The notes under the pieces are model-generated. The model was not told the origin of the DNA. It did no database searches and saw only the letters and a program-made list of their open reading frames with translations. DNA of 64,000 bases from Parapedobacter soli (GTDB lineage Bacteria > Bacteroidota > Bacteroidia > Sphingobacteriales > Sphingobacteriaceae): positions 164,489 through 228,488 of the forward strand of contig NZ_JAMXAY010000001.1 in assembly GCF_025460835.1 (NCBI RefSeq). Reading direction: 5' to 3'. Position numbers and translations under genes: made by a program. Shown here piece by piece: positions 28,762-37,025 of this stretch (position 1 is the stretch's first letter; every line of letters starts with the position of its first letter).

Positions 28762-31700
28762 TTAGAAGGTAACGTTAATACCGAAAGTGTATAAATTGGC
28801 TTGGGGGTAAATGGCAAACCGTCCGCTGGTATTGTCTTGGACCACACGTTCGGGGTCACCAACGAACTTAGTAAACGTCAACAAGTTGTCTCCAGAGAAG
28901 TAAGCACGGATATTTTTCATTTTAATCCGGTTTACAAACTGTGATGGCAGGTTATAACCGATCATCAAATTCTTTAGACGCAGGTATGAAGCGTCTTGCA
29001 ACCAAAAAGACGAGGCAGTTGTGATTGGCGCATAATTATCTACATACATGCCCGGTAGCTTATTTGTCGGATTCTCCGGTGTCCAACGATCCCGCCAGAA
29101 AGTGGGTGGGGGGGACCATTGCCTAAACGCCCCGTATCCCCATTCGGAAGTAAATACCTTCCGCCCTTCAACTCCTTGGAAAAACACCGAAATATCAAAT
29201 CCTTTGTACTCGACAGCGAAATCAAACCCATAGGTAAATGTGGGGTGTTGCCCGTCAATTATCACCCTGTCATATGGGTCAATCCGGCCATCGGGTTCTC
29301 CATTGGGGCCACTTCGGTCAGCAAAAATCAAATCTCCGGGCCTGGGATTATTTTGATGAATAGGACTATTGGCTATCTGTTCCTCATTTTGGAACACGCC
29401 AATCCATTCCAGCATATACCATGAATTCCAAGGAAGTCCTTCCCTCCGTATTTTATTCGATTGGATTTCTTCGGGTCCAAACTTCACCACTGTATTTTTG
29501 TAGGCGTAGAAGTTGGCTCCTACCGAGTAACCGACATTTCCAACTTTATTTCGGTGACGTAGGTCCGCTTCGATACCCTTATTGTTCATCTCTCCGGAAT
29601 TGACTGTTGGCGCCCCCAAGCCTACAAAGTCGGGAAGTTGGGTTCTCCTTAATATATTGGTTGTGTTTTTATTAAAGTAATCAACCGTTCCGGACAGCTT
29701 GCCGTTCCAGAGTGAAAAATCCAACCCCAATCCCGCTGCTTGCGTAGTCTCCCAGGTAATATTGGCGTCAACGAGGTTTTGGTGCATGACACCGGTAGTG
29801 ACGTTATCATAGACATACAAACCATAATCCAACAAATTTTGGTATGGATAATTATCCACATTCTGATTGCCCAATTTGCCCCATGACCCACGGATTTTCA
29901 ATTCTGTTAACCAGGATACATCGGACAAAAATGATTCCTGTGAAATTCGCCAACCTCCAGAAAACGAAGGGAACACTCCCCACCTATTTCCCTTTCGGAA
30001 CTTTGAAGAACCATCGTAACGTAAACTGGCTTCGAAAAGATATCGGTCGTTAAAAGCATAGTTTACCCTTCCAAAAAACGACTGCAATGCCCAATCATAA
30101 CCATAGCCATTGGCTGTTTGGGCATCGGTACCCCCTGCATCCAGCGCCAACAAATCTGGCGAGGGAAAATCTCGTCTGAATCCGCCTTGTTGCTCATATA
30201 TCCGGTTCTCCTGGTTGTAACCGGCTAACGCGGTCACATGGTGTACACCATTGAATGTCTCATCATAGGTTAACGTTGAAAACAACGTATAATGCACAGA
30301 TTCCTGTTGTGTCTTCCTTAACGTGACGAAATTACCCAAGTAGTTCTGTTGTGGCGTATGATTCCCGCTCGCGTCGGGTTGAAACAAAAAGGTGGGTAAT
30401 GGAACGCGCTGAGCCGTCTGTCTATCCGAATTAAATCTCGCAGCGCCACGCACTTCTCCGACTAATCCTTTAGCCAGATTCAGCTTTATATAACTTAGGG
30501 CGGAAACGTTGTATTCCTTGTTTAAGTCCTTGCTCGTTTCCATCACGGCATAGGCATTTTGATTAGTGGTTTCAAAATCGTATGCTTTGCTGGTAACCCG
30601 TCCACTTCCATCAGGCAAATAAGGAGACCATAACGGATGCTGGGCGTAAATACTTAACACCAAATTCTCCGAATTGTCAACTGGATCATGTCGGTCGCCG
30701 TACATGAGGTTAATATTACTTCCGAAAGAGATGAAGTTATTCAGCTCCGTATGGAAATTAAACATAGCATTATACTTCTTATACCCGGTATTCATTAGTA
30801 TACCGTCCTGATCCAAGTATCCTAGACCGAAATTGTAAACCGTACTTCCCTCGCCGCCATTGACGCTCAAAAAATGTTGTTGAATGCCTGCGTTACCAAA
30901 CATCAAGTCGACCCAATCGGTGTTCGGAAATTGGGGGGATCCGGCTCCATTGCGATACGCATCGATTTGCTCGTCCGAATACAGTTTGGCCAAATTTTGT
31001 CCCGTTCTCCTGATCCCTTCGTTATTCAACTCCATAAATTCAACAGAATTCCAAATCAAATCGGGTACACCGGCTGGCTTTTGAACACCATAATTGTAGG
31101 CGTACTCTAACTTCATTTTGCCTTTGCTTCCAGATTTCGTCGTCACGAGAATAACGCCATTTGCTCCTTGGACTCCATATATTGCTGCAGATGCCGCATC
31201 TTTCAATACAGTGACTGACTCAATCATATTCGGATTTAAACTGGTCAAACTACCTTGGACTCCATCAACAATGACGAGCGGATTATTCCCTGCTGCGCTA
31301 AAGGTACCTTGTCCCCGTACCTGTAATGATGCATTCTCCATACCGGGTTGTGCTGAATTCTGTACAACCTGAAGCCCGGGCACCTTGCCTTGCAACAAAA
31401 GCGACGTATTTGGGACCGGTCTTTTCACAAGCTCTTCCGATTCCAGCGTCGCGACAGCACCGGTGAGATTTGCTTTTTTCTGTTGTCCGTAACCTACAAC
31501 TACCACCTCGGCCAACTCCTCATTATCATCTTCTAGAATCACATTGATTACCGTCCTTGAACCTACAACTTCCTCATGGAATTTTAGGCCGATTTGTGTA
31601 AACTGTAAAATCGATTGCTGACTCGCTTCTATACGATAATTACCGTCACTGTCCGTACTTACGCCTACCGAGGAATCTTTGATAAACACACTAACTCCTG

Positions 31701-31842
31701 GTAACGGTGCACCAATATTATTCGTGACCTGCCCTGTTATAATAATACGGTTCTGCGCGAACGAATCATTGGTGGATAGTACAATAAATAAAAGTACAAT
31801 AACTCTAGCGGCAATCGTACCCCGTCTAATTGTTTTTTTCAT
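28762..31842 (-). CDS. SusC/RagA family TonB-linked outer-membrane transporter (PUL B)
   Basis: This 1026-residue transporter starts at the ATG at 31842 (MKKTIRRGTIAARVIVLLFIVLSTNDSFAQ). It has a carboxypeptidase-regulatory-like domain (ITGQVTNNIGAPLPGVSVFI), the SusC box (ELAEVVVVGYGQQKKANLTGAV), a plug domain (NPLVIVDGVQGS, AASAAIYGVQGANGVILVTT) and the barrel ending YTFGINVTF. No STN domain is present, in agreement with control by the hybrid sensor rather than by a sigma/anti-sigma pair. It opens the gene set susC, susD, GH95-like, FAS1-GH101-like, esterase and GH29. Upstream lies 215 bp without a clear promoter match. Confidence 0.95.
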   Translation of the reverse strand: MKKTIRRGTIAARVIVLLFIVLSTNDSFAQNRIIITGQVTNNIGAPLPGVSVFIKDSSVGVSTDSDGNYRIEASQQSILQFTQIGLKFHEEVVGSRTVINVILEDDNEELAEVVVVGYGQQKKANLTGAVATLESEELVKRPVPNTSLLLQGKVPGLQVVQNSAQPGMENASLQVRGQGTFSAAGNNPLVIVDGVQGSLTSLNPNMIESVTVLKDAASAAIYGVQGANGVILVTTKSGSKGKMKLEYAYNYGVQKPAGVPDLIWNSVEFMELNNEGIRRTGQNLAKLYSDEQIDAYRNGAGSPQFPNTDWVDLMFGNAGIQQHFLSVNGGEGSTVYNFGLGYLDQDGILMNTGYKKYNAMFNFHTELNNFISFGSNINLMYGDRHDPVDNSENLVLSIYAQHPLWSPYLPDGSGRVTSKAYDFETTNQNAYAVMETSKDLNKEYNVSALSYIKLNLAKGLVGEVRGAARFNSDRQTAQRVPLPTFLFQPDASGNHTPQQNYLGNFVTLRKTQQESVHYTLFSTLTYDETFNGVHHVTALAGYNQENRIYEQQGGFRRDFPSPDLLALDAGGTDAQTANGYGYDWALQSFFGRVNYAFNDRYLFEASLRYDGSSKFRKGNRWGVFPSFSGGWRISQESFLSDVSWLTELKIRGSWGKLGNQNVDNYPYQNLLDYGLYVYDNVTTGVMHQNLVDANITWETTQAAGLGLDFSLWNGKLSGTVDYFNKNTTNILRRTQLPDFVGLGAPTVNSGEMNNKGIEADLRHRNKVGNVGYSVGANFYAYKNTVVKFGPEEIQSNKIRREGLPWNSWYMLEWIGVFQNEEQIANSPIHQNNPRPGDLIFADRSGPNGEPDGRIDPYDRVIIDGQHPTFTYGFDFAVEYKGFDISVFFQGVEGRKVFTSEWGYGAFRQWSPPPTFWRDRWTPENPTNKLPGMYVDNYAPITTASSFWLQDASYLRLKNLMIGYNLPSQFVNRIKMKNIRAYFSGDNLLTFTKFVGDPERVVQDNTSGRFAIYPQANLYTFGINVTF

Positions 31843-32057
31843 ATCTAAGGTTATTTTTTTGAGTTTAAAGTTAAAATGTTTAGCACTGTTAAACATGCCC
31901 CTACGATAACGTGATTAGGACGCGTAAATATGTAATACTATGGGAAAAAGCATTTGAATCACAAGTAACGTATATTGGTTATCATTTTATCATTCATTGG
32001 TTATCATCGCAAAAGTCATCTAAATCACTAGGAAATAACGGGTAATTATCGTTTAAA

Positions 32058-34517
32058 TTAGTGGTAAAAAACGTTCGGATCGCTCAAATCGAGCATCGCG
32101 GTAGAGAGTCCGGGCGACTTTGCTGCCACCACGAGTTTCTCCCCATCAGCCGCCGTTCTTTTCACCCGGATGATAGCACGTCCGTTATAGGCTTGCACTG
32201 TACGGGCACCGTCGGAGGTACCCAGATCGGCCAGTAGCTCACCATCCCCAATTGCCGAGAAGTGGATGTAATCGACAGCATCCAGGCACTGTATGCCGTG
32301 TTCATCGAGCAATGTGGCTTGGAGGGTAACCGTGTCGGCATTCGTTTCCAACGCTTCGAGGCGGACGGAAGCCGGCTTGCCCCATGCTGCGGTTTGGTAG
32401 ACTTGTGTGATACTGTCTTTAACGATGATGCCATCTTTCTTTGCCACGACTTCCAACGTATTCTGCCCTTCCTTAAACTGCACCATCCACCGCAAGCCCG
32501 CCGCCGGGAAATCCTGGCTGTTACGCTTCCTGACCCCATGGCTCACGCCATTCACAAACAGTTCGGCCTCGGTACCGTTGGAATATACCTTCACCATCTT
32601 CTCTTCGCCGGCTTTGCCCCAACGTATGGGCCAACTGTGGCCATAGATGTGGGCCATCGGCTTTTCTGTCCAGTACGACTGGAAGACGTAATACGATTCT
32701 TTCTTATTGAAATTACGCTCTACCACGCCTTTTTGGTTCACATAGGGCACGGGGTTCTCCGGCCGGATGGGGGTGGAGAAATCCTTGAACGGCCAGTAAG
32801 CGGTGCCGGTAAGCCACGGCATGGTTTCCTGTTCTTTGAGGTGCCAATCGATGAGGTTGACGATGTAGCTCTCGCTCCAGTCGCCGTCTTTTGAGACACG
32901 TGCCGGACCGCCGAACAGCGAAGCGTCGCCCGCGCGTTCATCGGCCGTGGTGCTGTTCATCACCGCCGACAGCCCGTTGTCGGGGTTCTCCGAATGGCGG
33001 CGGGCGTGGCTGTCGCCGCCCCATTCCACGTGGAGAAAGTGGTCTACTTTCTCAAATTCGGTCTCCGAGGCTGTCTTGTAGTCGGTGTACACACCACGGT
33101 ACCAACCCGCCCATATAGAGGGGGAGTATACATCAACGATGTCTTTGCAGAAATCGCACCGGCGGATGGCTGTTTTGCGTGAGGGGTCGAGCTGGTGGGA
33201 GAGGTCATTCAGTTCCTTCATGAACGCACGGATTTTTTGTTTGTCGAACTCTTCGAAGTCGCCCGGCCAGTCGTTTTCGTTGCCCAGTCCCCAGATGATG
33301 ACCGATGGATGGTTGTAGTGCTGTTCAATCATATTGGTCAGCATCCGGCGGGCCTGTGCTTTGTACACTTCGCCACCCAGTCCACCGCGGCACCAGGGTA
33401 TTTCCTCCCACACTAATATACCCAGGCTGTCGCATGCCTCCAGCACGATACGCGATTGCTGGTAATGGCCCAACCGGATGAAGTTTACACCCATATCTTT
33501 CATCATGTGCATCTCTTGCCAGATCATCTCCTCGGTCATGGCGGGCCCTACACCGGCGTGGTCTTCATGGCGGTGGGTACCGCGGAGCAGCAGTCGCTCA
33601 CCGTTGAGGTAGAAGGGGCCTTTCTCTGCAAACTCGAAGTGGCGGAAGCCGATACGCTCGGTATGGATGGCGGTGTCACCTCCCGATACCAGTGTGAGCC
33701 TGAGGGTGTATAGCGACGGGCTTGCCGGCGACCATAACAGGGGGTGTTTCACGATGAGGCCATCGAGGGCCAAGGTGCCGCCAGCAGGTGCCACCCGCTG
33801 CTGTTGCGAAGCAATCCGTTTCCCATCGGGACCGAAAAGTTCGACCGATACGTCGGCTTCCCCTATATTATCGGGATTATGGAAGCTGGCGCTAAGCGTG
33901 AGGTGTCCTTCGCGTCCTTTCGTGTCGACCGTTGCCGTTGCAAACAGCTTATCCACGGACAACCGGGGCACATAGACTAAATTGAGGTAACGGTACAGTC
34001 CGCCGTACACATTAAAATCAGACAGGTCGGAGGGGATCAGCTCGAGGTCGCGTGAATTATCCGAGCGGATGGACAGCTGGACTTCGTTGAGATCGCCAAC
34101 TGCTTCCGTGATATCCACGGTCCATTCATCATATCCCCCCACATGTTCGGCGACTTTCTCCGTATGGATATATACTTCCGTCTTCTGGCCGGCCCCCTCG
34201 AAATGGAGCAGGATACGGCCATCGGGGTAAGGGTTGTTGATGGCCAGCGTGGTACGGTACCATGCAGGGCCCTGGTAATAATTGACATCCGGTGCGACGG
34301 CATCAACCGCGTTATAACTATGTGGCAAGGTGACGGCTTCCCAGATGGGCAATGTCTCCGGACTCCCGGGCTTATGGGGGCGCACGGCCTCCCACACCCC
34401 ACCCAGGTCGCCACGCACAAACTCCCAACCGTCTGTAAGGCGCTGCTTTTGCTGGGCTACCGAAATTGTTGCTACTAATACGGGCAATAACAAAATGATG
34501 GATCGAATGCTTCTCAC
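32058..34517 (-). CDS. GH2 beta-galactosidase-like enzyme (PUL B)
   Basis: This 819-residue secreted enzyme starts with GTG at 34517 (MRSIRSIILLLPVLVATISVA signal peptide; no ATG is available). The GH2 sugar-binding domain (VTLPHSYNA, QGPAWYRTTL, HFEGAGQKTEVYI) is followed by an Ig-like module and the TIM barrel (FYLNGERLLLRGTHRHEDH). The acid/base is Glu414 in GLGNENDW and the nucleophile is Glu498 in LHVEWGG. C-terminal residues 600-800 are Ig-like beta modules. The sequence is about the length of typical Bacteroidota GH2 beta-galactosidases. It lies upstream of susC on the same strand with 215 bp between, so it may have its own promoter. Galactose release would suit the core structures exposed by the fucosidases. 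Confidence 0.9.
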   Translation of the reverse strand: MRSIRSIILLLPVLVATISVAQQKQRLTDGWEFVRGDLGGVWEAVRPHKPGSPETLPIWEAVTLPHSYNAVDAVAPDVNYYQGPAWYRTTLAINNPYPDGRILLHFEGAGQKTEVYIHTEKVAEHVGGYDEWTVDITEAVGDLNEVQLSIRSDNSRDLELIPSDLSDFNVYGGLYRYLNLVYVPRLSVDKLFATATVDTKGREGHLTLSASFHNPDNIGEADVSVELFGPDGKRIASQQQRVAPAGGTLALDGLIVKHPLLWSPASPSLYTLRLTLVSGGDTAIHTERIGFRHFEFAEKGPFYLNGERLLLRGTHRHEDHAGVGPAMTEEMIWQEMHMMKDMGVNFIRLGHYQQSRIVLEACDSLGILVWEEIPWCRGGLGGEVYKAQARRMLTNMIEQHYNHPSVIIWGLGNENDWPGDFEEFDKQKIRAFMKELNDLSHQLDPSRKTAIRRCDFCKDIVDVYSPSIWAGWYRGVYTDYKTASETEFEKVDHFLHVEWGGDSHARRHSENPDNGLSAVMNSTTADERAGDASLFGGPARVSKDGDWSESYIVNLIDWHLKEQETMPWLTGTAYWPFKDFSTPIRPENPVPYVNQKGVVERNFNKKESYYVFQSYWTEKPMAHIYGHSWPIRWGKAGEEKMVKVYSNGTEAELFVNGVSHGVRKRNSQDFPAAGLRWMVQFKEGQNTLEVVAKKDGIIVKDSITQVYQTAAWGKPASVRLEALETNADTVTLQATLLDEHGIQCLDAVDYIHFSAIGDGELLADLGTSDGARTVQAYNGRAIIRVKRTAADGEKLVVAAKSPGLSTAMLDLSDPNVFYH

Positions 34518-34588
34518 GATTAATAATAAATTAATGTATCCTCAGGCTATAATAACTGGGGATAAAATTACTGCGGACAGGCTACTGA

Positions 34589-34619
34589 GGGGGGTATTAA
34601 TCGATTGATTAGGGGGGTA
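34589..34619. repeat. Direct repeat GGGGGGTA with 23-bp period upstream of the GH2 gene
   Basis: GGGGGGTA occurs at 34589-34596 and again at 34612-34619. Between them lies an inverted repeat, TAATC-GATT-GATTA. The position is 72-100 bp upstream of the GTG start of the GH2 gene. Direct repeats about two helical turns apart are typical of dimeric AraC-type binding sites, so it may be an operator for the hybrid sensor. This is inferred from position only. Confidence 0.35.
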
Positions 34620-34641
34620 AAATTGTTCGATATCCGGGTAT

Positions 34642-34672
34642 TTTGGTATTTTTCGGAAAACAACTACCTTAG
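34642..34672 (+). promoter_or_regulatory. Predicted Bacteroidota promoter for the secreted hypothetical protein
   Basis: TTTG at 34642-34645, a 19-bp spacer and TACCTTAG at 34665-34672 (7 of 8 to TAnnTTTG). Transcription would start near 34679, 28 bases before the ATG at 34707. Confidence 0.48.
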
Positions 34673-34706
34673 TACTACCAAAATATAAAAATTAACTAAA
34701 AGCACC

Positions 34707-35315
34707 ATGAAAAAACTAATCAGCACCGGTACAGCCCTACTGTTTATCATTACAATGGGGTTCGCACAAAAAATGAAAGTCATATCCGGCAATTTTGACT
34801 TCCTGAAAGGCCAGGAGACAATCGTTACCAAACTGGACTTCGGGGAAGTCACGTTTTACAATGATAACCTCACCGAACAGGAGTATATCGACAAACGTAT
34901 CAAGGAAATCGAGGAGAAAGACCCAGGCGAGTCGGCGAATTGGGTTAAAGATTGGGAGTCATTCAAAAACGAACGTTTCCTGGAAAAATTCACTGCCGTT
35001 GCCACCGAAAGTTCGAAAAAAACAAACATTACGTTCGCCACTGAGGGTAGCGCTCCCTACACGCTTATCGTAAAAGCGACTTGGATCTATCCGGGTTGGT
35101 TCGGCGGTGTAATGAAACAGCATGCAAAGGTCAGCACCTTGCTTCAGTTCGTCGAATCGGGCAATCCCGGCAACGTGCTGCTGACGATTGAGGCAGACAA
35201 GGCCCCGGGCGACATTGCCTTCGTGGGTATTCCCAATAACAACGACCGGATTGCGGAGGGGTTTGCCAAGACCGGCAAATCGTTAGCACGTCTCATCGAG
35301 AAAGAATTGAAATGA
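34707..35315 (+). CDS. Secreted hypothetical protein
   Basis: This 202-residue protein has a clear signal peptide (MKKLISTGTALLFIITMGFAQ) and a mature part of alternating beta strands (VISGNFDFLKGQETIVTKLDF, APYTLIVKATWIYPGWFGGV, NVLLTIEADKAPGDIAF) ending in a helix (GFAKTGKSLARLIEKELK). I do not recognise a characterised family; the closest impression is of small conserved Bacteroidota periplasmic proteins. It is transcribed alone, convergent with the sulfatase operon, with its own promoter and a hairpin 75 bp downstream. It is probably not part of either PUL. Confidence 0.75.
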   Translation: MKKLISTGTALLFIITMGFAQKMKVISGNFDFLKGQETIVTKLDFGEVTFYNDNLTEQEYIDKRIKEIEEKDPGESANWVKDWESFKNERFLEKFTAVATESSKKTNITFATEGSAPYTLIVKATWIYPGWFGGVMKQHAKVSTLLQFVESGNPGNVLLTIEADKAPGDIAFVGIPNNNDRIAEGFAKTGKSLARLIEKELK

Positions 35316-35389
35316 AAAGCTGACTTCGGAATGCTATAATGACATGGAACAGGCATAATGGCACTTCTGGGAAAAGGATTTGATAAATA

Positions 35390-35420
35390 AAGGCCCTGAA
35401 ACGGGGAGAATCAGGGCCTT
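35390..35420 (-). terminator. Hairpin terminator between convergent genes
   Basis: AAGGCCCTGA (35390-35399) and TCAGGGCCTT (35411-35420) form a perfect 10-bp stem with an 11-nt loop. On the minus strand it is followed by TATTTATC, fitting an intrinsic terminator for the sulfatase operon, whose last gene ends at 35535. On the plus strand it also lies 75 bp after the hypothetical gene but has no T tract. Confidence 0.6.
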
Positions 35421-35447
35421 CTAACTAACCAATTATAAACCTAAATT

Positions 35448-35513
35448 ATGAAAAGACAATTTTACATAGTGACATGTACAATTTGCATGCCTAAACCAAT
35501 CAGCAAATGTTAA
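35448..35513 (+). pseudogene. Orphan 21-codon ORF with a SusC-like leader
   Basis: After the hairpin comes an A-rich leader (AACCAATTATAAACC) and an ORF, MKRQFYIVTCTICMPKPISKC, closed by TAA at 35511. The start resembles the beginning of a signal peptide as seen in many TonB-receptor genes of this phylum, but it ends after 21 codons in sequence unlike a mature protein. It could be a remnant of a lost gene, or a chance ORF in spacer DNA. Confidence 0.25.
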
Positions 35514-35534
35514 AATTTGTTAAATAGGTCTTCC

Positions 35535-37025
35535 CTACTGGATTACGCCTAACTCTCGTTTCCAATATTCTAAAAACTCTTCATCACTGATGGTAGGTGC
35601 CAGCCCCTTTTTTTCCATTCCGCTCTCGAAATTTTCCTGCATCATATTCGTTGCATACTCAATTTCTTCAGCAGGCTCAGGATATACCCCATGGTCTGCC
35701 TCGATAAGCCACCAGTCCAAGACGCCCCGATAATGCTCCAACGTATCTTGGAAGCTCGTCGAAGAGGCGAGGTTATGAAGCTCATGTGGATCTGCCAACA
35801 GATCATACAGCTCCTCCGGGGGGCGGACGTCTGCCATAAACCGCTGCTGGCTTTCATTAAGCTGCCCATGGCTACGCATCACCTGCAATTGGGTCAATAC
35901 CGGATAGTTCAACTTTTTATAAGCGTTGAACTGGGTATAAGGGCGCTCAGGGTAAAAATTACGGATATACTTAAACCGATGGCTCCTCACGGCGCGTATT
36001 CGGTCTACGGTTTCGTCACACCGATCGCGCATGGAAAACGTATAAACCCGGGGAGGCACCGTGCTATCCAAGAAATCGACTCCCTGCATACCTTCGGGGA
36101 TTGGAATTCCTGCCAAGGCCAACGAAGTTGCCGCAATATCGATGGTGCTGACCATCCGCTCAGTCTTTTCCCCGGCATTGGGCATCCCCGGGAACCGTAT
36201 GATCAGCGGTGTATGGATCCCTCCATCATAAAGGAACTGTTTTGAACGGACATGCGGCCTACCCTGGTCACCGAAGAAGAAAACGATTGTATTATCAGCT
36301 AATCCATCTTCTTCCAACCGCTGCAGTATCTCACCGACATACCGATCGGTGAGTTGAACGGTCTCGAGGTACATAGCCCAATCCTTTCGTGCTAAAGGCG
36401 TATTGGGGTAGTAGGGTGGGAGCTGTACACGATCGGGATCGACCGGGTTGATGGAATCGGTCACAAACGGCCGATGGGGATATTTGATTTGTACTTGAGC
36501 GAAAAACGGTTGTCCGGCGGTTCGCTGCCGCCAATCGGAACCGTCGTATAGTTGTTTTGGCTGATGCGCAAAATTGTAATCTGTTTTGCCATTAGAAGCC
36601 ATATTCCCACCACTACCATTGGTGACAAAATACCCTTGCTGGCGGAAATATGCGGAAATGGGATGGATGTTTTCCGGTAGGCTGTCTTTAGTGCGCGCAC
36701 GGTGCTGATGGCTATTGATACTTACGGGATACATCCCGGTGACAAGGGCAGAACGGCTTGGTGAGCAGACGGCTGCGACACTAAACATGTGTGTATAGGT
36801 GACCCCCTCTGACGCGAACCTATCCAGATTGGGTGTTTGTACCGATGGCGTTCCGTAACACGCCAAATCCGTCCCCAGATCGTCCGCAACGATCCAGAGG
36901 ATATTAGGTCTTGTGTCTGGCGCAGCCTTTTTACTGGCTACAGACGCACATGCCTCCAGAAGCACCAGTGCGCTGACGATGAATAGGGCCGCAACAAACG
37001 GCTTAATATGTACACGATGAACCAT
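35535..37025 (-). CDS. Sulfatase (S1 family, Cys-type) lipoprotein
   Basis: This 496-residue sulfatase is read from the ATG at 37025, which overlaps the stop of the preceding sulfatase (TAATG). A lipoprotein signal ends at LLEAC. The N-terminal metal-binding block RPNILWIVADDLGTDLACYG is followed by C87-S-P-S-R in VCSPSRSALVTG, where Cys87 is the residue turned into formylglycine. Other conserved elements are FFFGDQGRPHV and DGGIHTPLIIRFPG. S1 sulfatases hydrolyse sulfate esters of glycans in the periplasm or at the surface. It is the last gene of the sigma/FecR/SusCD operon. A maturase (anSME or FGE) is needed and is not in this window. The sulfated sugar is unknown. Confidence 0.93.
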   Translation of the reverse strand: MVHRVHIKPFVAALFIVSALVLLEACASVASKKAAPDTRPNILWIVADDLGTDLACYGTPSVQTPNLDRFASEGVTYTHMFSVAAVCSPSRSALVTGMYPVSINSHQHRARTKDSLPENIHPISAYFRQQGYFVTNGSGGNMASNGKTDYNFAHQPKQLYDGSDWRQRTAGQPFFAQVQIKYPHRPFVTDSINPVDPDRVQLPPYYPNTPLARKDWAMYLETVQLTDRYVGEILQRLEEDGLADNTIVFFFGDQGRPHVRSKQFLYDGGIHTPLIIRFPGMPNAGEKTERMVSTIDIAATSLALAGIPIPEGMQGVDFLDSTVPPRVYTFSMRDRCDETVDRIRAVRSHRFKYIRNFYPERPYTQFNAYKKLNYPVLTQLQVMRSHGQLNESQQRFMADVRPPEELYDLLADPHELHNLASSTSFQDTLEHYRGVLDWWLIEADHGVYPEPAEEIEYATNMMQENFESGMEKKGLAPTISDEEFLEYWKRELGVIQ

